NCBI GenBank assembly: GCA_017441965.1
Contig: JAFSBF010000228.1
Span: 1 to 8,997, forward strand
Length of the DNA: 8,997 nt
Direction of reading: 5' to 3'
Source of the DNA: Clostridia bacterium
Lineage (GTDB): Bacteria > Bacillota > Clostridia > UMGS1883
Positions within the stretch are counted from its first letter, which is position 1, and the number at the start of each line of letters is the position of its first letter. This document shows, piece by piece, positions 1 through 5,574 of the stretch. The notes beneath the pieces were generated by a model. It made no database searches. It saw only the letters and a list, made by a program, of their open reading frames with translations, and was not told the origin of the DNA. The translations under genes and the position numbers were made by a program.

Positions 1-6
1 AGAAAG

Positions 7-1119
7 ATGGCAAAGACAAACATAGTGGATTGGAAAACCATTACAGATTTTGTGGTGGATGCATTCGTAGGTTACGGAATACCGAAAGAGGATGCAGAAA
101 TTTGTGCAGATGTGCTTTTAGAGTCTGATAAAAGAGGTATTGAATCACACGGTGTAAACCGTTTTAAGCCCGTTTATCTTGATAGAATTAAAGCAGGTAT
201 TCAGCAGGCGGTAACGAATTTTGAAATTATAAAGGAAACCCCTACAACTGCAGTTATAGACGGACATCACGGAATGGGTCAGGTAATTGGACATAAGGCT
301 ATGACTATGGCAATAGAAAAGGCAAAGGAATACGGTATGGGTATGGTTGTTGTACGTAATTCCTGCCACTATGGTATTGCAGGCTACTATTCCTCTATGG
401 CAACAAAGGCAGGTTGTATCGGTATGACAGGTACAAATGCACGTCCCTCTGTTGCGCCTACACACGGTGTTGAGGGTATGTTTGGTACAAATCCTTTTAC
501 AATAGGTGTTCCTACCGATGAGGAATTTGATTTCAATTTCGACTGTGCAACTTCAATCACACAAAATGGTAAGGTTGAATATTATGAAAGAATAGGCGAG
601 GATGTTCATCCCGGTACAATCATTGGAATTAACGGTGAGGCAATCGAGGGTGATGCAGGCGTAGCACTTAAGAAAATCCGCGGTGGCAGTGCAGCTCTCA
701 CAACACTTGGCGGAATAGGCGAAGCTCTCGGCGGATATAAGGGTTATGGCTTTGCAATGGCAGTTGAGTTTTTCTCATCCATTCTTCAGGACGGTGCATA
801 CGGAAAAGACCTTGACGGTAAGGATGAAAACGGAAATATTCGTCCGTATCAGCTTGGTCACTGGTTTATAGCAATTGATACTGACCACTTTATGGGTGAG
901 GACATTGCCCGCAAGAAGGCAGGAGAAATCTGCCGCAGTATGCGTGCTTCAAAAAAGGCACCCGATGCAGAGCGTATATATACTGCAGGTGAAAAGGAAT
1001 ATGAAATCCGCCTTGCAAGAAAAGACGGTGTGCCGATTAACGAATCAGTACAGAAGGAAATCACTCAGGTAAGAGATGAACTGGGACTTACACAGTACAA
1101 GTTCCCGTGGGAGGATTAA
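7..1119 (+). CDS. Ldh2-family malate/L-lactate-type 2-hydroxyacid dehydrogenase
   Basis: A 370-residue soluble cytoplasmic protein of the Ldh2/MDG2 oxidoreductase superfamily (malate, L-lactate, L-sulfolactate and ureidoglycolate dehydrogenases), unrelated to the classical Rossmann-fold LDH/MDH. It would interconvert a 2-hydroxy acid and a 2-oxo acid using NAD(P). Visible family signatures are the SHGV motif at residues 47-50 with the conserved histidine H48, the NSCHYG motif at 118-123 with H121, the GTNPFTIGVP loop at 160-169, DCATSITQ at 179-186 and GGYKGYG at 242-248. Length is normal to slightly long for the family and the reading frame is intact. The start ATG lies 6 bases inside the window, so its ribosome binding site and promoter are mostly out of view. 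The gene ends 3 nt before the malic enzyme gene, which points to malate as substrate by context only. Other 2-hydroxy acids cannot be excluded, because motifs do not fix substrate in this family. Confidence 0.9.
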   Translation: MAKTNIVDWKTITDFVVDAFVGYGIPKEDAEICADVLLESDKRGIESHGVNRFKPVYLDRIKAGIQQAVTNFEIIKETPTTAVIDGHHGMGQVIGHKAMTMAIEKAKEYGMGMVVVRNSCHYGIAGYYSSMATKAGCIGMTGTNARPSVAPTHGVEGMFGTNPFTIGVPTDEEFDFNFDCATSITQNGKVEYYERIGEDVHPGTIIGINGEAIEGDAGVALKKIRGGSAALTTLGGIGEALGGYKGYGFAMAVEFFSSILQDGAYGKDLDGKDENGNIRPYQLGHWFIAIDTDHFMGEDIARKKAGEICRSMRASKKAPDAERIYTAGEKEYEIRLARKDGVPINESVQKEITQVRDELGLTQYKFPWED

Positions 1120-1122
1120 AAA

Positions 1123-2295
1123 ATGGATATCAGACAACAATCATTAAAAAAGCATTATAAATGGAACGGAAAAATCGAAGTTATTTCCCGTCCAAGCATA
1201 AACACAAAAGAGGATTTATCTCTTGCATATACTCCCGGTGTAGCAGAGCCGTGCCTTGTTATAAACAAGGATATTGATAAGTCTTATGAGCTTACACGCC
1301 GCTCTAACCTTGTTGCCGTTGTTACAGACGGTACTGCGGTTTTGGGACTTGGAGATATAGGACCCGAGGCAGGTATGCCCGTTATGGAGGGAAAATGTTG
1401 CCTTTTTAAAGAGTTTGCAGATGTAGACGCATTTCCTCTGTGCATTAAGTCAAAGGATGTTGATGAAATTGTACGTACCATATATCTTCTGTCAGGAAGC
1501 TTCGGTGGCGTAAATCTTGAGGATATTTCTGCACCGCGTTGCTTTGAAATCGAGGAAAAGCTTAAAAAAATATGTGATATTCCCATTTTCCACGATGATC
1601 AGCACGGAACTGCAATTGTTGTTGCAGCGGCACTTATAAATGCACTCAAGCTTGTAAAGAAAAATATAGGCGAGGTAAAGGTTGTAATAAACGGTGCAGG
1701 AAGTGCAGGTATTGCAATCGGAAAGCATCTTATGAATATGGGTGTAAAGAACCTTACATACTGTGACAGATTTGGTATTATATATAAAGGAAACCCTGAA
1801 AACAACTCTGCACAGGAGGAAATTGCAAAGGTTACAAATCTTGAAGGCAAGAAGGGTACACTTGCAGATGCTCTTTCAGGCAGTGATGTGTTTATCGGTG
1901 TTTCTGCACCAAACCTTGTAACGGCAGATATGGTTAAAACAATGGCAAAGGATGCAATAATGTTCCCGATGGCAAATCCCACACCTGAAATTATGCCCGA
2001 TATTGCAAAAGAGGCAGGGGCAAGAGTTGTCGGAACGGGAAGGTCTGATTTCCCCAATCAGATTAACAACGTTCTTGCATTTCCCGGAATTTTCCGTGGC
2101 GCACTTGACTGCAGAGCGAAGTGCATAAACGAGGAAATGAAGGTTGCAACCTCTTATGCACTGGCATCACTTATTCCTGATGATGAAATAACAGAGGAGA
2201 ATATAATTGTTTCCCCTCTTGATAAGAGAGTTGCGCCTGCAGTGGCAGAGGCAGTTATAAAGGTTGCAAGAGAAACAGGGGTTGCAAGAATATAA
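1123..2295 (+). CDS. Malic enzyme (malate dehydrogenase, oxaloacetate-decarboxylating), short bacterial type
   Basis: A 390-residue cytoplasmic malic enzyme converting malate to pyruvate and CO2 with reduction of NAD(P), of the short bacterial type without the phosphotransacetylase-like C-terminal domain found in MaeB. The catalytic set is complete: Y36 in YTPGV, the lysine K91 in the MEGK motif, metal ligands E133 and D134 in NLED, and D158/D159 in HDDQHGT. A Rossmann NAD-binding motif GAGSAG lies at 191-196, with the acidic residue D215 near the end of the second strand. The C-terminal region holds FPMANPTPE (281-289) and FPGIFRGALD (320-329), both typical of the family. The start is supported by GGGAGG at 1109-1114, inside the end of the upstream gene, with 8 nt spacing. 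The 3-nt gap implies co-transcription and probably translational coupling with the Ldh2-family dehydrogenase. NAD versus NADP preference cannot be decided from the sequence. Confidence 0.96.
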   Translation: MDIRQQSLKKHYKWNGKIEVISRPSINTKEDLSLAYTPGVAEPCLVINKDIDKSYELTRRSNLVAVVTDGTAVLGLGDIGPEAGMPVMEGKCCLFKEFADVDAFPLCIKSKDVDEIVRTIYLLSGSFGGVNLEDISAPRCFEIEEKLKKICDIPIFHDDQHGTAIVVAAALINALKLVKKNIGEVKVVINGAGSAGIAIGKHLMNMGVKNLTYCDRFGIIYKGNPENNSAQEEIAKVTNLEGKKGTLADALSGSDVFIGVSAPNLVTADMVKTMAKDAIMFPMANPTPEIMPDIAKEAGARVVGTGRSDFPNQINNVLAFPGIFRGALDCRAKCINEEMKVATSYALASLIPDDEITEENIIVSPLDKRVAPAVAEAVIKVARETGVARI

Positions 2296-2310
2296 TTTTT
2301 GTGATATACT
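2282..2310 (+). promoter_or_regulatory. Probable sigma-A promoter for glpP and the HAD phosphatase
   Basis: A -35-like TTGCAA (2282-2287) is separated by 17 nt from TATACT (2305-2310), and a TG one base upstream (2302-2303) makes an extended -10. It overlaps the last codons of the malic enzyme gene and lies about 35 nt before the glpP start, so glpP can probably be transcribed independently. No hairpin terminator is visible between the malic enzyme gene and glpP, so read-through also seems likely. This is motif matching only. Confidence 0.6.
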
Positions 2311-2345
2311 GAATATATCTTGTATGTATCGGAGGGAAGACTATT

Positions 2346-2909
2346 ATGACAGCGACGCAAAAAAGTATCAGCAATAAGGTTATTGCGGCAGTTCGTACGA
2401 ATGATGAGCTTCTGCGTGCAGCGACCTCCGAGGTCAGAATAGTTTTCCATCTTTCTCCAAATATACTTACACTTGAAAATGATATAAAAATTATGCACAG
2501 TGCAGGAAAAAAGCTTTTCCTGCATCTTGATTTAGCCGACGGTATAGGACGCGACAGAAGCGGAATTGAATATATAAAGAAGCTTGGCGTTGACGGAATT
2601 ATAAGCACAAGAACGAGTATTATAAAATATGCAAGGGAGCTTGGAGTATTTACAGTACAGCGTTTCTTTATTGTTGATTCTCAATCAATTTACACAACGA
2701 TAGAAACACTCAAATCCTCCAAAGCTCAAATGATAGAGGTAATGCCCGCAATGGGTAAGACAATAATGAGATTAAAGGAAGCTGTAGATGTGCCGATAAT
2801 TGCAGGCGGACTTATAGAAACAAGGGAAGAAGCCATAGCAGTTTTGAAAAGCGGTGCATCGGCAGTTTCTACGGGCAAAGCACAAATATGGGGTGAAAAT
2901 AATGAGTAA
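2346..2909 (+). CDS. glpP: GlpP-family glycerol-3-phosphate-responsive antiterminator
   Basis: A 187-residue protein, close to the roughly 190 residues of Bacillus subtilis GlpP. In that system GlpP binds glycerol-3-phosphate and the leader RNA of glp genes and prevents premature termination. The family's beta/alpha-barrel pattern is visible: FHLSPNI at 34-40, HLDLADGIGRD at 60-70, QRFFIVDS at 105-112, EVMPAMG at 131-137, IAGGLI at 152-157 and the phosphate-binding-like SGASAVSTG at 169-177. The start is supported by GGAGGG at 2331-2336 with 9 nt spacing. The gene overlaps the next, a HAD phosphatase, by 8 nt. No glpF, glpK or glpD gene lies in the window, so any target is elsewhere. Family assignment is strong; the ligand and RNA target are inferred from the family. 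Confidence 0.88.
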   Translation: MTATQKSISNKVIAAVRTNDELLRAATSEVRIVFHLSPNILTLENDIKIMHSAGKKLFLHLDLADGIGRDRSGIEYIKKLGVDGIISTRTSIIKYARELGVFTVQRFFIVDSQSIYTTIETLKSSKAQMIEVMPAMGKTIMRLKEAVDVPIIAGGLIETREEAIAVLKSGASAVSTGKAQIWGENNE

Positions 2910-3690
2910 TCTGAAAGATAAAAGGCTTTTTCTTTTGGATATGGACGGAACAATCTATATAGATAATGAACTGTTTGACGGAACGCTTGATTTTCTTGAA
3001 CACGTGAAGAAAATTGGCGGCAGATACATTTTCCTTACCAACAATTCTTCAAAGAGCGTTGATAAATACATAGAAAAGCTGAAAAGTCTTGGAATAGATG
3101 CAACGAAAGACGATTTTCTGACATCTACAGATGCAACAGTGCTTTATTTAAAGGATAAAAATTACAAGAAAATATATGCGCTTGGTACAACGTCCTTCAA
3201 AGAGCAGCTTAAGGGCAGCGGGTTTAATATAACAGATAAGTTAGAAGATGGAATTGACTGCCTTTGTATGGGCTTTGATACGGAGATTACCTTCCAAAAG
3301 CTTGAGGATGCATGTATTCTCCTTGGCAAAGGCGTGGACTATATTGCTACCAATCCGGATTGGGTTTGTCCTACCTGGTACGGGTATGTTCCGGATTGCG
3401 GCTCAATCGCGCAAATCCTTGAAACCGCAACAAAGCGTAAACCGAAATTTATCGGTAAACCGCAGCCTGATATGGCGCTCCTTGCAATGAAAGCCACGGG
3501 ATTTACCCCGAAGGAAACCGTTCTTGTAGGTGACAGACTTTATACTGATATTGCCTGCGGTGTGAATGCAGGGATAAGTACGATATTTGTCCTTAGCGGT
3601 GAGGGCACAATGGAAGATGTAGAAAACAGTGAGAAAAAACCTGAATTTATATACGAAAACATACGTAAAATTTATGAGGATATTCGTTAA
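2902..3690 (+). CDS. HAD-superfamily subclass IIA (NagD-like) phosphatase
   Basis: A 262-residue cytoplasmic phosphatase of the HAD-IIA group, which includes NagD, AraL, p-nitrophenylphosphatase and glycerol-3-phosphate/phosphoglycolate phosphatases. Motif I is DMDGT with nucleophile D13 and acid/base D15, motif II is TNNS starting at T46, motif III is GKP with K186, and motif IV is GDRLYTD with D211 and D216. A C2-type cap occupies roughly residues 75-180, including the ATNPDW segment at 149-154. The reading frame is open further upstream to 2854, but the chosen ATG at 2902 places DMDGT at the usual distance from the N terminus and has GGGGTG at 2890-2895, 6 nt upstream. The 8-nt overlap with glpP indicates translational coupling. 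Because some HAD-IIA enzymes hydrolyse glycerol-3-phosphate (for example mycobacterial Rv1692), a glycerol-phosphate role is attractive, but it is inferred only from the neighbour. Confidence 0.9.
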   Translation: MSNLKDKRLFLLDMDGTIYIDNELFDGTLDFLEHVKKIGGRYIFLTNNSSKSVDKYIEKLKSLGIDATKDDFLTSTDATVLYLKDKNYKKIYALGTTSFKEQLKGSGFNITDKLEDGIDCLCMGFDTEITFQKLEDACILLGKGVDYIATNPDWVCPTWYGYVPDCGSIAQILETATKRKPKFIGKPQPDMALLAMKATGFTPKETVLVGDRLYTDIACGVNAGISTIFVLSGEGTMEDVENSEKKPEFIYENIRKIYEDIR

Positions 3691-3692
3691 TT

Positions 3693-3706
3693 AAATAGTA
3701 CTATTT
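3693..3706. repeat. Perfect 14-bp palindrome in the mgtC-like leader
   Basis: The sequence AAATAGTACTATTT is identical to its reverse complement. It begins 3 bases after the stop codon of the HAD phosphatase gene and is followed 2 bases later by a larger inverted repeat. It contains overlapping TAGTA/TACTA pentamers, which recur in the next repeat. It may be an operator; with no loop it is a poor RNA hairpin. Confidence 0.6.
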
Positions 3707-3708
3707 TT

Positions 3709-3739
3709 GAAAATTACTACTTTTATGGTAGTAATTTTC
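3709..3739 (+). repeat. Perfect 12-bp inverted repeat with 7-nt loop before the mgtC-like gene
   Basis: The arms GAAAATTACTAC (3709-3720) and GTAGTAATTTTC (3728-3739) are exact reverse complements around the loop TTTTATG. As RNA this forms an uninterrupted but AT-rich stem. It is not a convincing intrinsic terminator: no U-run follows (the next bases are TATATATT), and the ribosome binding site of the next gene starts 14 nt later. A regulatory leader stem or a protein-binding site is more likely. The arms share the TACTA/TAGTA pentamer with the adjacent 14-bp palindrome. Confidence 0.65.
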
Positions 3740-3752
3740 TATATATTAAAAA

Positions 3753-3759
3753 GAGGGAG
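3753..3759 (+). promoter_or_regulatory. Ribosome binding site deciding the mgtC-like start
   Basis: GAGGGAG lies 10 nt before the ATG at 3770 (FELQH...). It is only 1 nt before the ATG at 3761 and downstream of the TTG at 3707, so 3770 is the best supported start. Confidence 0.7.
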
Positions 3760-3769
3760 AATGATTTTA

Positions 3770-4453
3770 ATGTTTGAATTGCAGCACATAGAGTATATTC
3801 TAAGGATTTTACTCGCAGGAATATGCGGTATGCTTGTGGGAGTAGAACGTAAAAGGCGTTCAAAGGAGGCAGGCACACGAACACATTTTGTTGTTGCGTG
3901 CGGTGCAGCGCTGATGATGGTAATATCAAAATATGCATTTTTTGATTTAATAACAGACGCCGCATTTGCGGGCGCAGATGTAAGACTTGACCCGTCAAGA
4001 GTTGCATCTACTATTGCCAGCGGTATAGGCTTTTTGGGTGCAGGTATGATTTTTGTACATAAGAATACGATAATCGGACTTACAACTGCGGCAGGAATAT
4101 GGGCAACATCGGGAATAGGTATGGCAATCGGTGCAGGTATGTATGCCGTTGGTATCTCGGTAACATTTATAATAATTATTGCACAGGCTATCCTTCATAT
4201 GAATTTCCGCCATACAGAAAATGTTAAGGTTAAGAAATTATTGGTTACAGACGTATGCGAAGAAGGCTATCAGAAGTATATGATGGAAGAGTTTGAAAGA
4301 AGAGATATCCACGTGCAGGATGTTTCAGTTGATTTTCAGGGTGAAAATGGGGGTAAAAACTACACCTTTACTATAGATATGCCACTTGATATTGTTGAAG
4401 AGGAAATTATAGAGTTTGCAAAATATAAAGGCAGCATAAAGTCAATTTTATAA
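3770..4453 (+). CDS. MgtC/SapB-family membrane protein
   Basis: A 227-residue inner-membrane protein of the MgtC/SapB family. The family is linked to growth at low magnesium and modulation of membrane ATPase or transport activity rather than being a proven transporter. The N-terminal half carries the family signatures: GMLVGVERKRRSKEAGTRTH at 20-39, RVASTIASGIGFLGAGMI at 77-94 and GLTTAAGIWATSGIGMAIG at 103-121. About five hydrophobic segments are visible (roughly 8-25, 40-58, 80-97, 103-120 and 122-143). From about residue 150 the protein is soluble and ends in a small alpha/beta, ACT-like domain. The frame is open upstream to a TTG at 3707, but that extension would encode the hairpin region and lacks a binding site. 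The gene follows the HAD phosphatase after 79 nt and is closed by a strong hairpin terminator. The inverted repeats in its leader suggest its own control. Specific function is unresolved. Confidence 0.9.
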   Translation: MFELQHIEYILRILLAGICGMLVGVERKRRSKEAGTRTHFVVACGAALMMVISKYAFFDLITDAAFAGADVRLDPSRVASTIASGIGFLGAGMIFVHKNTIIGLTTAAGIWATSGIGMAIGAGMYAVGISVTFIIIIAQAILHMNFRHTENVKVKKLLVTDVCEEGYQKYMMEEFERRDIHVQDVSVDFQGENGGKNYTFTIDMPLDIVEEEIIEFAKYKGSIKSIL

Positions 4454-4485
4454 TAAAGAAAAAAGAGCAAAATTATTACAGAAAT

Positions 4486-4527
4486 AAAGAACGAGGACAA
4501 TTGCAGTAGCAAAAGTCCTCGTTCTTT
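4486..4527. terminator. Strong hairpin, probable bidirectional terminator
   Basis: The arms AAAGAACGAGGAC (4486-4498) and GTCCTCGTTCTTT (4515-4527) are perfect 13-bp complements. The 16-nt centre contains a further 4-bp stem, TTGC/GCAA around AGTA, separated by matching AA bulges, so the fold is long and symmetric. On + it follows the mgtC-like gene and ends in TTCTTTGCTT; on - the stem is followed by CTTTATTTCTG and later a T-rich run. Its position between the convergent mgtC-like gene (+) and araC-like gene (-) fits a shared terminator. Confidence 0.85.
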
Positions 4528-4547
4528 GCTTATACAGGCTCTTTGTT

Positions 4548-4569
4548 AAAATTTCGCCGTTTCAGGCGA
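4548..4569 (-). terminator. Weak candidate terminator for the araC-like gene
   Basis: On the - strand a 5-bp stem TCGCC/GGCGA with loop TGAAAC (4569-4554) is followed by AATTTT. It lies about 75 nt past the araC-like stop codon. The U-run is short, so it may be a minor terminator upstream of the stronger hairpin at 4486-4527. Confidence 0.3.
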
Positions 4570-4643
4570 GTTCGGATTACTTCTTTTCGGCTAAGTTGCA
4601 CCAATTCTATATTATTTTTTCCAACTGCAGATTGCAACAGAAA

Positions 4644-5417
4644 TTATGAATTTCCCCTATTGTTCAGTGATTTAGGGGAAAATCCTGTAGCTTTTTTTAT
4701 TACGGTACTGAAATATTTACTATCGGAAAAACCTGATTTTTCAGCGATTTCATATACCTTATAATATCCGGACTCCAATAATTCCAAAGCATGAGTAATT
4801 CTTAAATTGTTAATGTACTGCAGAGGAGAAATGCCGGTAATCATTTTGAATTCTTTTCTGAAAAAAGATTCGCTGATTGAACTGATTTGTGAAAGTTGAT
4901 GTATTGTAAGTGTCGGGTCGGTGAAATGTTTATGGATATAGTCGATAGCATTAAGAATAAAAGCGTGATTGTATCTGTATGAAATTTCATTTTGCTGAGA
5001 CTGTATTTTTGATAATATTTTAAAAAAATATGAGGCGGTTTTGCTGTGGTATCCCGGCTTTTTTTCTGTCCAGCTATCATACATATCAGAAAATAATTTC
5101 TCAAAAAATTTTTTATCAGGCGGAGAAAAAGTATAGATATTGTCAGTGGGTAAATTTTCTGCAGTAAAATGAACGCAAAATAAAAGTTCGTCTTTTGCAT
5201 TTAATCTATAGCCAAGATTGTAAGGGACAAATAGTATATCACCTGTTGAAACATATTTTTTTGTTTTTTCACCAACTGTAAATATACTGTCTCCTTTCAA
5301 ACGAAAAGAAAGTGCATGGTATGGTCTTGGCAATGCCTCTTTATCAAAACTATCCCAATTTAATTTCAGAACAGAAATCAAATTGAAATTTGAAATGTTT
5401 TCAAGAATGAAGGACAC
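4644..5417 (-). CDS. AraC-family transcriptional regulator with N-terminal cupin-like sensor domain
   Basis: A 257-residue regulator. The N-terminal half (about 1-130) is a beta-rich cupin-like ligand domain, including the GDILFVPYNLGYRL stretch at 59-72 that is typical of sugar-sensing AraC proteins. The C-terminal AraC DNA-binding domain spans about 150-252, with a first helix-turn-helix in LTIHQLSQISSISESFFRKEF (170-190) and a second in YEIAEKSGFSDSKYFSTVIKK (222-242), followed by the family signature ending GFSPKS. The frame is open to three consecutive GTG codons at 5432-5424. I prefer the GTG at 5417 because GGTGG/GGTGA lies 5-8 nt upstream and because the predicted transcription start near 5444 would leave almost no leader for 5432. 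The gene diverges from the GH89-like operon, whose control is its most likely job. The inducer is unknown. Confidence 0.88.
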   Translation of the reverse strand: MSFILENISNFNLISVLKLNWDSFDKEALPRPYHALSFRLKGDSIFTVGEKTKKYVSTGDILFVPYNLGYRLNAKDELLFCVHFTAENLPTDNIYTFSPPDKKFFEKLFSDMYDSWTEKKPGYHSKTASYFFKILSKIQSQQNEISYRYNHAFILNAIDYIHKHFTDPTLTIHQLSQISSISESFFRKEFKMITGISPLQYINNLRITHALELLESGYYKVYEIAEKSGFSDSKYFSTVIKKATGFSPKSLNNRGNS

Positions 5418-5422
5418 ATCTG

Positions 5423-5430
5423 TCACCACC
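5423..5430 (-). promoter_or_regulatory. Possible ribosome binding site for the araC-like gene
   Basis: On the - strand the run GGTGGTGA precedes the GTG at 5417 with 5 nt spacing from GGTGA (8 nt from GGTGG). The same bases contain the alternative GTG start codons, so the start remains uncertain by five codons. Confidence 0.45.
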
Positions 5431-5432
5431 AC

Positions 5433-5454
5433 TAATCAGAAATTGATCTGATTA
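5433..5454. promoter_or_regulatory. Inverted repeat over the -10 and start site of the araC-like promoter
   Basis: The arms TAATCAGA (5433-5440) and TCTGATTA (5447-5454) are perfect complements around AATTGA. The repeat shares four bases with the -10 hexamer and covers the expected transcription start of the regulator gene, a typical place for a repressor operator. It could also form a small hairpin at the 5' end of the transcript. Confidence 0.55.
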
Positions 5455-5479
5455 TAACATCATATATTTTGAATGTCAA
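5451..5479 (-). promoter_or_regulatory. Exact-consensus sigma-A promoter of the araC-like gene
   Basis: On the - strand TTGACA (5479-5474) and TATAAT (5456-5451) are separated by exactly 17 nt, and TGT directly before the -10 also makes it an extended -10. Both hexamers match the consensus fully. The predicted start of transcription is near 5444, about 27 nt before the preferred GTG at 5417. Confidence 0.85.
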
Positions 5480-5485
5480 GAAGCG

Positions 5486-5524
5486 AAATTTAAACCTTTT
5501 AAATCAAAATATAGGTTTGAATTT
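5486..5524. promoter_or_regulatory. Imperfect 12-bp inverted repeat, candidate operator of the GH89-like operon
   Basis: The arms AAATTTAAACCT (5486-5497) and AGGTTTGAATTT (5513-5524) match as an inverted repeat at 11 of 12 positions with a 15-nt spacer, half-site centres being 27 bp apart. The right arm overlaps the -35 region of the + promoter and the left arm lies just upstream of the regulator's -35. This is a natural place for the AraC-family protein to bind, but binding is inferred. Confidence 0.5.
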
Positions 5525-5543
5525 TTTTGAATCATTATATAAT
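5517..5543 (+). promoter_or_regulatory. Probable promoter of the GH89-like operon
   Basis: An exact TATAAT -10 lies at 5538-5543. The best -35-like element is TTGAAT at 5517-5522 with a short 15-nt spacer, a weak arrangement consistent with dependence on an activator. Two copies of TTTGAAT, at 5516-5522 and 5526-5532, are spaced 10 bp apart, with a third at 5468-5474. Confidence 0.55.
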
Positions 5544-5562
5544 TAAATTAGTTAAAAAGAAT

Positions 5563-5568
5563 GGTGGG
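5563..5568 (+). promoter_or_regulatory. Ribosome binding site deciding the GH89-like start
   Basis: GGTGGG lies 6 nt before the ATG at 5575. The in-frame ATG at 5569 touches this motif directly, and the in-frame TTG at 5527 lies upstream of the promoter -10, so 5575 is preferred. Confidence 0.55.
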
Positions 5569-5574
5569 ATGGAA

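Noticed and set aside
145..465. Cysteine- and histidine-rich 106-codon open frame on the - strand
   Set aside because: The composition results from reading the opposite strand of conserved Ldh2-family codons; no independent support.
1599..2057. 152-codon open frame on the - strand
   Set aside because: It is an antisense shadow of the malic enzyme gene, whose motifs are complete on +; no ribosome binding site or family signature was seen.
2854..2901. ATG start extending the HAD phosphatase by 16 residues
   Set aside because: It lies deep inside glpP without a ribosome binding site; the ATG at 2902 has one and puts DMDGT at the usual position.
3709..3739. Inverted repeat as an intrinsic terminator of the HAD phosphatase gene
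   Set aside because: The stem is AT-rich and no U-run follows on either strand.
3707..3769. TTG start extending the MgtC-like protein by 21 residues
   Set aside because: The extension translates the inverted repeat, is unlike MgtC N termini and lacks a ribosome binding site; GAGGGAG points to the ATG at 3770.
4543..4764. 73-codon open frame on + between the convergent genes
   Set aside because: Most of it is antisense to the araC-like gene, and there is no convincing ribosome binding site.
5527..5574. Upstream TTG start giving a 768-residue GH89-like protein
   Set aside because: The TTG lies upstream of the -10 hexamer TATAAT (5538-5543), so it would not be in the transcript, and it has no ribosome binding site; the ATG at 5575 has GGTGGG at good spacing.
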